Shown: positions 8,094 through 16,309, numbered from the stretch's first letter. The stretch: DNA of 64,000 bases from Streptomyces sp. R41 (GCF_041053055.1 NZ_CP163443.1:9221001-9285000), one strand, 5' to 3'. The notes: a model not told the origin generated them from the letters alone. Program-made: numbers and translations.

Positions 8094-8960
8094 TCAGTCG
8101 GCCAGCGCCTTCAGCGTCTCCCGCAGCACCACCGGGTCGTACGGCATGGCCAAGTGCGTCGCGCGGTTCCCCGGGGCGAGGGTCTGGAGACAGAGGTTCG
8201 TGACCATGTGCTCCGGCCGGGTGGGCCGCAGCTGCTGCGACTCGGGCGGCTGGACCAGCTCGTCGCGAGTCGACCAGATGACGGTATAGCCGACCCCGTC
8301 GACGGTGTCGCCCGGTGTCACCAGTTCGCTCACGAACTCCGAGTCGTGCAGCAGCTGGGTGAACGCGGGGCTCACCCGGAACAGCACCTGGTCCTCCACG
8401 ACCCCCTGCACACCCGGGACTTGACGGACCAGCGCCGTCAGCCCCGCCACGTCGACCCCATGACTGCTCGGCGCGATTCCCACGACGCGCCGCACCTTTC
8501 CGGCCCCGCCGAGGAACTTGAGGTAGTAGTGCGGCAGTATCCCGCCCTGCGAGTGGCCGACGAGGTCCACCTTCGCCGCCTCGGTGTCCGCCAGCACCCG
8601 GTCGACGAAGTCCGCGAGCTCCCGGGCCGAATTCCGGATGTCGCCGAGTCCGTACAGCCGTGGCAGGGTCGGCAACTCCCCGTAGTTCAGCCGGAAGACC
8701 CGGTGGCCCGCGGCTCTGAGCGCGGGCGCCGCCTTGCGCCAGACGGACTCGCGGTCGCCCAGCGTGCCGTGCGCGAGCACCACCGGGTACGGGCGCTGCT
8801 CGCTCGGCGGCCGGCCCCAGTCGTCATCGGCGGCGGGGTCGAGGGCGGAGCCGATCCGGTGGCCGACGGACTGGGCGTTGCCGGACAACCGCTCGGGCGT
8901 CCGGGCCAGTTCGGTCGCGGCGCTGTCGGAGTTGATGCCGGGGATGCGGGGCAGGGACAT
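8094..8960 (-). CDS. Alpha/beta hydrolase, triacylglycerol lipase-like (lipase class 2 type)
   Basis: 288 residues from the ATG with GAGGAGG directly upstream; a much longer open frame runs upstream without support. The oxyanion region PVVLAHGTLG lies near residue 60 and the nucleophile elbow is VDLVGHSQGGILPHYY (GHSQG). A possible acid (STRDELV) and a catalytic histidine (NRATHLAM) follow. It belongs with actinobacterial EstA-like lipases. No signal peptide is seen. At the end of the leftward azoxy arm, it could release or trim an ester or thioester, or it may be an unrelated neighbour. About 100 bases separate it from the flavin reductase. Confidence 0.82.
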   Translation of the reverse strand: MSLPRIPGINSDSAATELARTPERLSGNAQSVGHRIGSALDPAADDDWGRPPSEQRPYPVVLAHGTLGDRESVWRKAAPALRAAGHRVFRLNYGELPTLPRLYGLGDIRNSARELADFVDRVLADTEAAKVDLVGHSQGGILPHYYLKFLGGAGKVRRVVGIAPSSHGVDVAGLTALVRQVPGVQGVVEDQVLFRVSPAFTQLLHDSEFVSELVTPGDTVDGVGYTVIWSTRDELVQPPESQQLRPTRPEHMVTNLCLQTLAPGNRATHLAMPYDPVVLRETLKALAD

Positions 8961-9064
8961 ACGGCCTCCTCGGGCTCGGGAATCGGGACGTGAGAGTTGG
9001 GTGCGCGAGACGCCCGACCGGGGAGACCCGGCCGGGCGTGAGGGCTGGACGCATGAATCAGCAG

Positions 9065-9622
9065 TCAGTCGTCGGCAGGCAGCTCTCGGAACCCGGTCAG
9101 CGTGTGGAACCCGCGGTCGTGCCACAGCAGCGGCCTCCCGCCGTTCACCTCCACCGCCATCACGCGCCCGACGACCACGTGGTGATCGCCGTACGGACGT
9201 ACGTCCTCGACCAGGCACACCGACCACGCCAGCGCGTCGGCGAGCACCGGCAGACCGAGCACCTGCCGTACGTGGCTGCCGGCGAAGCGGCGTCCCGGCG
9301 GCACGGAGGGATCGGCGAAGAGGTCGGCGACCGGCCTCTGATGTGCCGTCAGCAGGCTTACAGCGAAGGCGCCTTGGGCTCGCAGAGCGTTCAGGGTGCG
9401 TGAACTGCCGCGCAGACAGGCGAGGACGAGCGGCGGCCTGGCCGACAGGGACGTCAGCGCGGAGACAGTCATCCCGGTGGGGCGGCCGGTGCCGTCCAGG
9501 GCCGTGACGACGGTGACTCCGGCCGTGAGCTTGGCGTAGAGACCGAGGCAGCGGACGGTGTCGGGACCGGGCTCGTCCCGCAGGGTGTCCCATCCCGCGG
9601 TGGCCGGAGCCAGGTCAGCCAT
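9065..9622 (-). CDS. NAD(P)H-dependent flavin reductase, two-component monooxygenase partner (VlmR-like)
   Basis: 185 residues. The flavin-reductase domain is shown by KLTAGVTVVTALDGTGRPTG, the MTVSALTSLSARPPLVLACL stretch that binds flavin, AFAVSLLTAHQRPVADLFAD, and the closing GDHHVVVGRV with PLLWHDRGFHTL. Such proteins reduce free FMN or FAD and pass it to a partner oxygenase. The obvious partner is the acyl-CoA-dehydrogenase-like protein at 13017-14150, matching the VlmR/VlmH pair of valanimycin biosynthesis. Its start overlaps the end of the SRPBCC gene by eight bases, so translation is probably coupled. Confidence 0.88.
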   Translation of the reverse strand: MADLAPATAGWDTLRDEPGPDTVRCLGLYAKLTAGVTVVTALDGTGRPTGMTVSALTSLSARPPLVLACLRGSSRTLNALRAQGAFAVSLLTAHQRPVADLFADPSVPPGRRFAGSHVRQVLGLPVLADALAWSVCLVEDVRPYGDHHVVVGRVMAVEVNGGRPLLWHDRGFHTLTGFRELPADD

Positions 9623-10097
9623 GCGCGGAGGCCGCGGTGTCGGCGAGTGCGGCCGGCGCGGGTGTGACCCGGCCGAGCAGTCCGCGCAGGATCCGCTCGA
9701 TGTTGGTGCGCAGGGTCGAGTCGGCCACCGGATCGAGGAGTTCCGCCAAGGTGGGGATGCCCAGGTCGAACACGGCGTCGAAGGTCACGGCCGTACCGTC
9801 CTCGCCGGACGCGCACCGCCAGGTGCCCTCGAAGAGTTCGAAGTCGCCGGTGAGCTGGGTGAATCCGATGGTCCGGGTCTCCGGGAAGAACGCGTCGCGC
9901 TCCGACCAGCGCATCAGGCCGTTTCGGAAACGGACGGTCCAGTCCGACACCACCGTGCCGTCGTCATGGGGTGGATGGACCGCGACCTCGCGGACGGTTT
10001 CGGTGACTTCGGGATAGCGGCGGAAGTCCCGGATCCGCTGGTACGCGGTCTCGGGGTCGACGTCGTGAGCGGTCAGTCGTACGGTCACATGACGCAT
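9615..10097 (-). CDS. SRPBCC (polyketide cyclase/START-like) protein
   Basis: 160 residues from the ATG at 10097, which has AAAGGGAA upstream; an in-frame extension to 10133 is possible. Typical helix-grip pieces are present: the YQRIRDFRRYPEVTETVREV opening, WTVRFRNGLMRWSERD, FTQLTGDFELFEGTWRC and a long C-terminal helix (DSTLRTNIERILRGLLGRV). These proteins bind hydrophobic ligands and can act as aromatases, cyclases or carriers. In this cluster it could hold a fatty amine or hydroxylamine intermediate. No catalytic residue can be assigned. Confidence 0.82.
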   Translation of the reverse strand: MRHVTVRLTAHDVDPETAYQRIRDFRRYPEVTETVREVAVHPPHDDGTVVSDWTVRFRNGLMRWSERDAFFPETRTIGFTQLTGDFELFEGTWRCASGEDGTAVTFDAVFDLGIPTLAELLDPVADSTLRTNIERILRGLLGRVTPAPAALADTAASAHG

Positions 10098-10168
10098 GGG
10101 GGTTCCCTTTCCGCAGATGGTCTTACTGGTCACTGATGGCAGTGCTCCGGTGCCCGGCGCTCCGGAGG

Positions 10169-11449
10169 TCAGCCGACGCGCGCCGCGACGACGCGCAGCC
10201 CCTCGGCCAGAGCGGTGAGAAACAGCCGTACCTCCTCGTCGCCGACGATCGCGGGCGGTGTCAGCCGCAGCACCCGCGTGGCGTTGAGGGAGTGGTTCAC
10301 GAGGACACCGCGCCCGACCAGTTCCAGGATCAGCTCACCGACGGCCCGCTCCTCGGCGAGCTCCAGGCCGATCAGCAGTCCCCGTCCCCGTACGTCGTGC
10401 ACCAGGCCGCCGGCGTAGGGGGAGCAGGCGGCCCGGACGCCGGTGAGCAGCCGGTCGCCCAGAACCTCGGCGCGGCTGATGATGTCCTCCCGGTCCAGTG
10501 CCTCGACCGCGGCCCACGCGGCGGCACAGGCGATCGGTGAGGCGGCGAACGTCGAGGTGTGCAGGTAGGGGTCGCGGGAGAACGGGCGGTACGCCGCCTC
10601 GGTGGCGACCATGGCCGCGACCGGGACCACACCGCCGCTGAGGCCCTTGCCGACGAGGAGCACATCCGGGGCCACGTGCTCGGCGCCCTCGGCGTCCATG
10701 CCCCACCACGAGCCCAGCCGCCCGAGGCCCGTCTGGATCTCGTCGACGATGAGGAAGGCCCCGGACGTCCGGCACAGCTCGCCCACCTCCGCCAGATATC
10801 CGGGCGGTGGAATGCGTACGCCTCCCTCTCCCTGCACCGGCTCGACGATCACGCAGGCACGTCGGCCGAGTTCGGCGAGGGTGGCGGCCATCGCGTCCGT
10901 ATCCCCGTACGGCACCGCCGTGCTGTCCGGCAGAAGGGGCTGGAAGGGCTCTTGGTACTTCGGGTTGGCGGTGGCGGTGAGCGCGCCCAGGGTCTTGCCG
11001 TGGTAGCCGCCGGTCGTGCTGACGAGAGCGGTGTGGCCGTGCGCCCGGGCCAGCTTGAGACCGGCTTCGGTGGCCTCCGCCCCGGAGTTGACGAAGTGGA
11101 CGCGGTCGAGACCGGCCGGAGTCCGCGCCGCCAGGGCCTGCGCCGCGCGGGCCGCGACCGGCTCCAGGAAGACTCGCCCGGCCAGCGGATGCGAGTCCAC
11201 CTGATGGTGCACGGCCGTCGTCACGGAGGGGTGCCGGTGCCCCAGGATGAAGACGCCGTACCCGCCGAAGTCGAGATAGCGGCGGCCGTCCTCGGTGAAC
11301 ACCCACGCACCGTCGGACCCCGTCTCCAGCATGCCTCCGAGCACCGATCCGAGGACGGCACGGCCGGAGGACAGGTGCTCGCGATAGAGCCGGGCGATGT
11401 GCGCGCGGTCCACGGCGCCGTGGGCGACGGCGGTCACCGCGGCCGTCAC
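10169..11449 (-). CDS. Class III PLP-dependent aminotransferase
   Basis: 426 residues from the GTG at 11449 that overlaps the reductase stop (GTGA). PLP-fold signatures include HFVNSGAEATEAGLKLAR, GGYHGKTLGALTATANPKY, the acidic FLIVDEIQTGLGRLG, and LLVGKGLSGG with the Schiff-base lysine at about 268. C-terminal RGRGLLIGLEL is typical of acetylornithine/GABA-type omega-transaminases. The coupled upstream reductase suggests it aminates a long-chain aldehyde, giving the alkylamine that is then N-hydroxylated. The amino donor is unknown. Confidence 0.88.
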   Translation of the reverse strand: MTAAVTAVAHGAVDRAHIARLYREHLSSGRAVLGSVLGGMLETGSDGAWVFTEDGRRYLDFGGYGVFILGHRHPSVTTAVHHQVDSHPLAGRVFLEPVAARAAQALAARTPAGLDRVHFVNSGAEATEAGLKLARAHGHTALVSTTGGYHGKTLGALTATANPKYQEPFQPLLPDSTAVPYGDTDAMAATLAELGRRACVIVEPVQGEGGVRIPPPGYLAEVGELCRTSGAFLIVDEIQTGLGRLGSWWGMDAEGAEHVAPDVLLVGKGLSGGVVPVAAMVATEAAYRPFSRDPYLHTSTFAASPIACAAAWAAVEALDREDIISRAEVLGDRLLTGVRAACSPYAGGLVHDVRGRGLLIGLELAEERAVGELILELVGRGVLVNHSLNATRVLRLTPPAIVGDEEVRLFLTALAEGLRVVAARVG

Positions 11450-12585
11450 GACGCCAGCTCCCTGGTCTCCGCGTTCTGCGACGCCTTCTGTGGCGGCTGC
11501 TGCGCCCGGCGCTGGGCGCGCATGCCGCCGCGCCCCGTGGACCACGCGGTCAGGTTGCGGACCAGCGCCTGCCGGAGGGACTCCTTGGAGAGGGCGGAGC
11601 CGCAGTGCGGCGAGCCCAGGGACGACTCGAAGGGCAGCGCCCGCTGGAAGACCAGCAGCAGTTCCGCGTAGGTGTGGAAGCGCCGACGCAAGGACTCCGG
11701 GAACGTGGGGCCCTCGATCAGCGGCAGCAGCAGACGGTGCACCGACTCCAGCGGAATGAGCCGGGGCGGATGAGGCCTCGGCCCGTACCGTTCCGCGAAC
11801 TCCAGGCAGGTGTCGACCACGTCGCGCTGCAACAGCGCCTGCGCGCCGGCCGTCAGCCAGTACTCGCCCGCGGTGACCCCACCACGCAGCAGATCGCCCA
11901 CCGCACGGGCGACGACATCCTGCGGCACCATGTCGATCCGAGCCTCGGGCGCGCCCGGCAGCACCGGCACCTGGCCCTTGACGATGGCGCCCAGCGCCCG
12001 TGTCAGCCCCTGCATTCCGGCGATACGGCCGGTGACGGAGTCGCCCATCACCACCGACGGACGCAGGATCACTCCCGGCACCGGCGCCTCGCGGACGACC
12101 CGCTCGGCCGCGGTCTTGGAGGCGAGATAGGCAGCGGCTCCGGGGAAGCGCTCCTGCTCCTCCGGGGCCAGCGGATTGGCGACGAAGGCGGTGCTCATGT
12201 GGTAGAAACGCGCGCCGGCGCGGGCGGCGAGGTCGAGCATCGCGAGGGTTCCGTCGAGGTTGGCGCGCCGGATCGAATCCGGCTCGGCCTTCCAGTTGGT
12301 GGCGGCGGCGGAGTGCACGACCAGATCCACTTCGCCGGCGAGCCGCTCGAAGTCCGCCGGTGTCAGACCGAGTCCGGGCTCCAGCAGATCCGCGCGAATC
12401 TCACGGACCCGACGGTCGTTCACCGGAGTGCGATGGCGCAGGCAGACGATCCGGAAGTCCTGCGCCAACTCGTCGATCAGGGCTCTGCCGAGCACTCCGG
12501 CACCGCCGGTGAGCAGCACCGTGGGACGTTCCACGACCGGTGGCGGACTGGGCGGAGCGCTGGGCCGGGGCCGGGACTGAGGCAT
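11446..12585 (-). CDS. NAD(P)-dependent thioester reductase / extended SDR (acyl thioester to aldehyde)
   Basis: 379 residues. The Rossmann signature TGGAGVLGRALIDEL lies near 26-40. An extended-SDR Y-x3-K pair sits in AAAYLASKTAAERVV (Tyr about 153, Lys about 157), with the VVHSAAATNWK segment before it and PGVILRPSVVMGDSVTGRI after. This pattern matches the stand-alone reductase (R) domain and fatty acyl reductase families. It should reduce an acyl thioester to an aldehyde, supplying the coupled aminotransferase. The Pro-rich first 20 residues are probably a flexible tail. Downstream coupling is by GTGA overlap. Confidence 0.85.
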   Translation of the reverse strand: MPQSRPRPSAPPSPPPVVERPTVLLTGGAGVLGRALIDELAQDFRIVCLRHRTPVNDRRVREIRADLLEPGLGLTPADFERLAGEVDLVVHSAAATNWKAEPDSIRRANLDGTLAMLDLAARAGARFYHMSTAFVANPLAPEEQERFPGAAAYLASKTAAERVVREAPVPGVILRPSVVMGDSVTGRIAGMQGLTRALGAIVKGQVPVLPGAPEARIDMVPQDVVARAVGDLLRGGVTAGEYWLTAGAQALLQRDVVDTCLEFAERYGPRPHPPRLIPLESVHRLLLPLIEGPTFPESLRRRFHTYAELLLVFQRALPFESSLGSPHCGSALSKESLRQALVRNLTAWSTGRGGMRAQRRAQQPPQKASQNAETRELAS

Positions 12586-12662
12586 GTTCGTGTTCCCCCT
12601 CGGTCGGGTGAGCGGATGGTGCCGGTCATGCGATGACTCGTGTCAGTCGGTTGTCGGACGGG

Positions 12663-12840
12663 GACTTGGGGCGTATGGGGTGGGGTGCGGGCCGACTTGG
12701 GGCGTACGGAGCTGAAGTGCGGGGCGACTTGGGGCGTACGGCGTTGAGGTGCGAGCCGATTCGGGGCGTACGGCGTTGAGGTGCGAGGCGGTCCGGGGCG
12801 TACGGCATTGCGGTGCGAGGCGGTCCGGGGCGTACGGTCG
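12663..12840. repeat. About six tandem 32-bp repeats containing GGGGCGTACGG
   Basis: Units begin at 12663 (31 bp), 12694, 12726, 12758 and 12790, with a partial sixth at 12822. Each carries the core GGGGCGTACGG/T followed by a TTGAGGTGCGAG-like half. They fill most of the 431-base gap between the N-hydroxylase and reductase genes; the rest of the gap (12586-12662 and 12841-13016) shows nothing I can name. Confidence 0.85.
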
Positions 12841-13016
12841 CCAGTGTGCGCGCCGACTCCGGCCGGGCCGCGTGTCAAAGTCCGCGGGTCAGATCCGTGT
12901 CGCTCAGGTCAGGTCCGTGCCTGCCGGATTCAAGTCCGTGCCGGCCGGAGCCGAGCCGTCAGGCGATACCACCCGACGACAGGGGCGAAGTCGACGTCGG
13001 CTGAGGTGGGTTGCTC

Positions 13017-14150
13017 TCAGGCGATCGTCAGCGGCTCGTCCGCGAGATACGCGGACAGTGGGCCGGTCATCCGTGACCGCGACGGCGGATGCAGGGCGAG
13101 CCCGTTGGCGCAGGCGGCGAGGTAGCCGACCTCGTCGGACGTCATGAAGTTGAGCCCGCCGAGGAGCTCGACCGCCCGGGGGACGATCCGGGCGAGGGCG
13201 TCCTGCACGGTGTAGCGCGCGTACAGCGAGTCGGCGAGTGCGGACTCGTCGGGAATGCCCTCGTCGACGCGTCGGGCCAGGCCCTCGGCGGCCGCCATCG
13301 CCCCTTCGATCTCCACGAGCAGCCGGACCCGCTCGGCATCGGGCACCCGGTCGTTGAGCAGCACTCGCTCCACCAGCGCGCTCGCGGCGCCGAGATAGCT
13401 GCCCGTCATCAGCAGTTCGAACCAGACCAGACCCGCGGTCTGCACCGCGTCCAGGCGGGCTCCGGCCGGCGACGCGGTCCGCACCAGGAGTTCCTTCGGC
13501 ACCAGTACGTTGTCCAGGGTGACCTGGTCGCTCTCGGCGCCCGCGAGAAAGGTGCTCGACCAGAAGCCACTGACGCTCAGCCCCTCGCTCTCGGCGGGGA
13601 CGAGCGCCACGGCCAGCTCCTGGCCCTCCCCGTCCTCGCAGGGCACCATCACGCTGGCGGTGAGCAGATCCATGGAACGGGCCAGGCTGCACGGCCGTTT
13701 CACGCCGGTGATCCGCACCCCCTCGGGCGTCACCGTGGCGGACATCGACGGCGACAGAATGCCGGTGCCGCTGCGCCCTTCTGCGAAGCCGGACGCCATG
13801 AGCCGGTTGTCGGACGCGACGCCCTCGATGAGCATCCACTCCAGTCCCTCGCCGGAGTCGCTCAGTCCGACCAGGGTGGCCATCGAGAAGTGGTGCATGG
13901 TCGTCGCCACCGCGAGCGAGGGCGAGCGGCTGCCCAGCGCGCGCTGCACCCGTAGCGCCTCGAGTGCCGTGGCGCCTCTGCCTTGAAAGGCGGCCGGGGC
14001 AAGCAGCCCGGGTCCGCCGTTCTCCCGGAACAACCGGATTCCCGGACTCTTCGGACCTTCCAGTGTCATCAGCGGCAGGGCCCGCAGACTCTCGTCGAGG
14101 CCGGGCAGCAGTTTGCCGAGGGCCGCGCGCTCACGCTCCAGGAATCTCAT
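13017..14150 (-). CDS. Acyl-CoA dehydrogenase-fold flavin monooxygenase, VlmH-like amine N-hydroxylase
   Basis: 377 residues from ATG. The acyl-CoA dehydrogenase fold is suggested by the N-terminal helical start, VATTMHHFSMATLVGL near 80, RITGVKRPCSLARSMDLL in the beta domain, SDQVTLDNVLVPKELLVR, and the final NGLALHPPSRSRMTGPLSAYL. The catalytic glutamate region of true dehydrogenases is not obvious. It therefore fits the group D flavin N-hydroxylases such as VlmH (isobutylamine N-hydroxylase) better. Reduced flavin would come from the reductase at 9065-9622. It is separated from the other leftward genes by the 32-bp repeat array and may have its own transcript. Confidence 0.82.
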   Translation of the reverse strand: MRFLERERAALGKLLPGLDESLRALPLMTLEGPKSPGIRLFRENGGPGLLAPAAFQGRGATALEALRVQRALGSRSPSLAVATTMHHFSMATLVGLSDSGEGLEWMLIEGVASDNRLMASGFAEGRSGTGILSPSMSATVTPEGVRITGVKRPCSLARSMDLLTASVMVPCEDGEGQELAVALVPAESEGLSVSGFWSSTFLAGAESDQVTLDNVLVPKELLVRTASPAGARLDAVQTAGLVWFELLMTGSYLGAASALVERVLLNDRVPDAERVRLLVEIEGAMAAAEGLARRVDEGIPDESALADSLYARYTVQDALARIVPRAVELLGGLNFMTSDEVGYLAACANGLALHPPSRSRMTGPLSAYLADEPLTIA

Positions 14151-14287
14151 GTCGTCGCCTGCTCCTTGGTGCTCAGGTGTCGTCGGCAGCGTCGTTTCTG
14201 TTTACGCGCGAACCGCGAAGACCCCTCGGGCCGAGTGATGTTGGAGCCATGCGGTGGGGGAGCAGTCCCGGGTGGGCCCGGGTGGGG

Positions 14288-14460
14288 TCAGCGACCGTGG
14301 CGCCGAGTCGAGTCGCGTACGACGATGTGGGTGCCGAGCACCTGGTGTCGGCTCCCCGGGAAGTCCTCGCGGTGCAGCGCCGACCTGACGGCCGTGCGGG
14401 CCAGTTCCAGGCCCGGCACCCGGCTGAGAAGCTCACCCTGGTGGAGCGCTCCGGGGCGGC
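14288..14460 (-). pseudogene. C-terminal scrap of a LacI-family regulator
   Basis: Read leftward, about 45 residues (VPGLELARTAVRSALHRED followed by HQVLGTHIVVRDSTRR and a stop) match the usual end of LacI-type sensor domains. The start and DNA-binding part are absent, and the frame breaks near 14430. The rest of the gap 14151-14535 has no gene. Confidence 0.45.
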
Positions 14461-14535
14461 GACCGCGGGAGCACGGCCGGGACCGGGCGCGGCGGGACGA
14501 CCCGCGGCGGGGCGGCCGCCCGGTCGTGCCACGGG

Positions 14536-15087
14536 TCAGGAGGACCGGCGGGTGAAGCGCGCGGTGATCGTGACGAACGTCAGCGGCTTCAGCATGCTGG
14601 CCTGGTTCCAGGTCATACCGAACTCCTTGCGGTCCACCGGGATTTCGGCGGTGAGGGTGACCGCGTCCGCCGAGACCTCGGACGCCTCCGCCGTGAAGGA
14701 CAGCGCGCGGCTCACGCCGATCACCGTCAGGTCACCGGTGACCCGGGCGGTCCCGTTGCCGACCGGGGTCACATCGGTGGCGGTGAAGACGAGCGAGGGG
14801 TGCTTGTCGACGTCGAAGAAGTCCGCGGAGCGCAGGTGGGTGTCGCGCTTGGCGTTCTTGGTGTCCACGGAGGCGGCGTCGATCGTGACGCTGCCGTGCG
14901 CGCTGCCCCCGGCGAGCACTTCGCCGTCGCCGCTGACCTCGGTGAAGACGCCCTTGACGTTGACCAGGCCCCAGAACGTCTTGTGCTGGATACGGACGGT
15001 GGTGCCCGCCGGGTCGAGGGTCCAACGACCGGCGGCGACATCCGCGAGCGAGCCGGAGTGGGGGGAGTTCGAGGTGGTGTCGGACAT
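14536..15087 (-). CDS. YceI-family lipocalin-like protein
   Basis: 183 residues from ATG. YceI features run through the whole protein: GRWTLDPAGTTVRIQHKTFWG, then SVDTKNAKRDTHLRSADFFD, VTGDLTVIGVSRALSFT and a final FGMTWNQASMLKPLTFVTITARF. The fold is a lipocalin-like barrel binding isoprenoid-type amphiphiles. No signal peptide is present, so it is cytoplasmic. It is divergent from a MarR regulator, with AGCTATTA repeats between them, and is likely the regulator's target; such pairs often respond to organic stress. Confidence 0.9.
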   Translation of the reverse strand: MSDTTSNSPHSGSLADVAAGRWTLDPAGTTVRIQHKTFWGLVNVKGVFTEVSGDGEVLAGGSAHGSVTIDAASVDTKNAKRDTHLRSADFFDVDKHPSLVFTATDVTPVGNGTARVTGDLTVIGVSRALSFTAEASEVSADAVTLTAEIPVDRKEFGMTWNQASMLKPLTFVTITARFTRRSS

Positions 15088-15186
15088 GGCCGTTCATGCC
15101 TTTCGTGAGCGGTCAGGGGGAGCCGGACGTGATCCGGGCGCTGGAGCGGGCGGTCGGCGGTGCGCTTGAAGAATCAATACACCGCT

Positions 15187-15231
15187 AGCTATTACATTGG
15201 CAGCTATTAGGTAGCTCGCGAGATAATAGCT
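15187..15231. promoter_or_regulatory. Operator-like repeats between yceI-type and marR-type genes
   Basis: AGCTATTA occurs at 15187-15194 and 15202-15209, and its complement TAATAGCT at 15224-15231, giving a direct repeat plus an inverted pair in an AT-rich gap. Dyads of this size in divergent MarR intergenic regions are usual repressor sites. They probably overlap the promoters of both genes. Confidence 0.72.
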
Positions 15232-15311
15232 GTGCGGGGTATCCTCGGCAAGGGGCCAGGACTCGGTATCGAGTGGGCCAGGACGTGGGAACGGACGACG
15301 GGAGCCAGCGT

Positions 15312-15845
15312 ATGGGGGAGCCCCAGCGGACAGTGGAGCGGGTCGAGTGCCCCGGTGTGGCGGACCAGTGCCCGAGCGCGGAGGAGACCGACCTGCTGCA
15401 GCGCTGGAACGCGCTGGCGACGGGATTCCGGGAGCTCACCGACGAACTCCTCGCCGAGGCGCAGCGTGAGGTCGGCCTGCCGGCCTCGTCACTCGAAGTG
15501 CTCTGCTTCCTGGTCGCCTCGCCGGATCAGGCCGCCCCGATGCGGCTGCTCTCCCAGACGCTCGGCTTCTCCACCGCGGGGACGACCGGAGTGGTCGACC
15601 GGCTGGCCGACGCGGGGCTCGTCGAGCGCCGCCCGTCGAGTTCGGACCGCAGGGTGACGTACACGGTGCTGACCCCGCTCGGCCGGGAGACCGCGACGAC
15701 CGCGGCCAAGGTGTTCGCCGACGCGGTGCGACGCCGCGTCGTGGAACCCCTGGGCGAGGAGGGCTTCGCGTCCTTCGCCCGCGCCTTCGCCACCCTGGGC
15801 ATCGTGGACGACGAGCCCTGTGCAGGTCCCGCGGAGTCCAGCTGA
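15312..15845 (+). CDS. MarR-family transcriptional regulator
   Basis: 177 residues from the ATG with GGGAG eight bases upstream; ATG 15273 is an in-frame alternative. The winged helix is seen at SSLEVLCFLVASPDQAAPM, then LSQTLGFSTAGTTGVVDRLADAGLV (recognition helix) and RRPSSSDRRVTYTVLTPLG (wing). Flanking helices form the dimer interface. It should repress itself and the divergent YceI gene through the AGCTATTA sites. No cysteine-based redox switch is evident in the DNA-binding part. Confidence 0.9.
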   Translation: MGEPQRTVERVECPGVADQCPSAEETDLLQRWNALATGFRELTDELLAEAQREVGLPASSLEVLCFLVASPDQAAPMRLLSQTLGFSTAGTTGVVDRLADAGLVERRPSSSDRRVTYTVLTPLGRETATTAAKVFADAVRRRVVEPLGEEGFASFARAFATLGIVDDEPCAGPAESS

Positions 15846-15849
15846 CGCC

Positions 15850-16015
15850 GGTGCCTGTACGCGGCCGCGCACCTCGGCACGGCCCTGCACCGGCCTGTCG
15901 GCTTCGAGCCGGCGCCGATCCGTGCCGGCACCCTTCGACCTGTTGATCAGCGCGACGCCGAGCACCGTGACCGCACCGCCGACGAGCGCGACGGGACGCG
16001 GTGCTTGGTCGCCGG
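15850..16015 (-). pseudogene. C-terminal fragment of an EamA/DMT-family transporter
   Basis: Leftward translation gives VALVGGAVTVLGVALINRSK followed by a basic tail, which is the usual final helix of EamA exporters. The preceding nine helices are missing, so this is a remnant. Confidence 0.5.
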
Positions 16016-16017
16016 CG

Positions 16018-16224
16018 GCAGCCGGGCCACCGCGTACCCCCAGCGTCGTCCTGGCGCCCCGGCCGGCTCTCCCGGAAGGTCTCGACGGCGTCCGGCTGCA
16101 CCCGCTCGCACAGCCGGTGAGCCGTACCGTCTTCACCGTGAGCCGGTCGGACACCGCTCGCCGCCCCGACATCCGACAGCTGGTCGAGCTGCTCCGAGAG
16201 GCTGCCACCGCACGTGCGGTATAA
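16018..16224 (+). pseudogene. C-terminal fragment of a LysR-family regulator
   Basis: Rightward translation gives GVRLHPLAQPVSRTVFTVSR, then ARRPDIRQLVELLREAA and a stop, typical of the end of LysR effector domains. No helix-turn-helix or start is left. Together with the EamA scrap it suggests decay of a former LysR/transporter pair. Confidence 0.5.
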
Positions 16225-16309
16225 GGTCCTTGCCCCGTTCCTGGGACCGGCCGGCCCGTGCTCCTGTTCAATGGGGCTGGACAGTATCGGCCCGTGAGAG
16301 GAGCCGCCC

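Noticed and set aside
8961..9593. N-terminal extension of the lipase-like frame up to 499 codons
   Set aside because: The added part overlaps the flavin reductase, has shadow composition, and the internal ATG has a GAGGAGG ribosome site.
12663..12840. CRISPR array
   Set aside because: The 32-bp units are contiguous tandem repeats without unique spacers, and no cas gene is present.
14173..14532. A 119-codon leftward open frame upstream of the N-hydroxylase
   Set aside because: It is in a different frame from the recognisable LacI C-terminal scrap and has only Pro/Arg-rich shadow composition.
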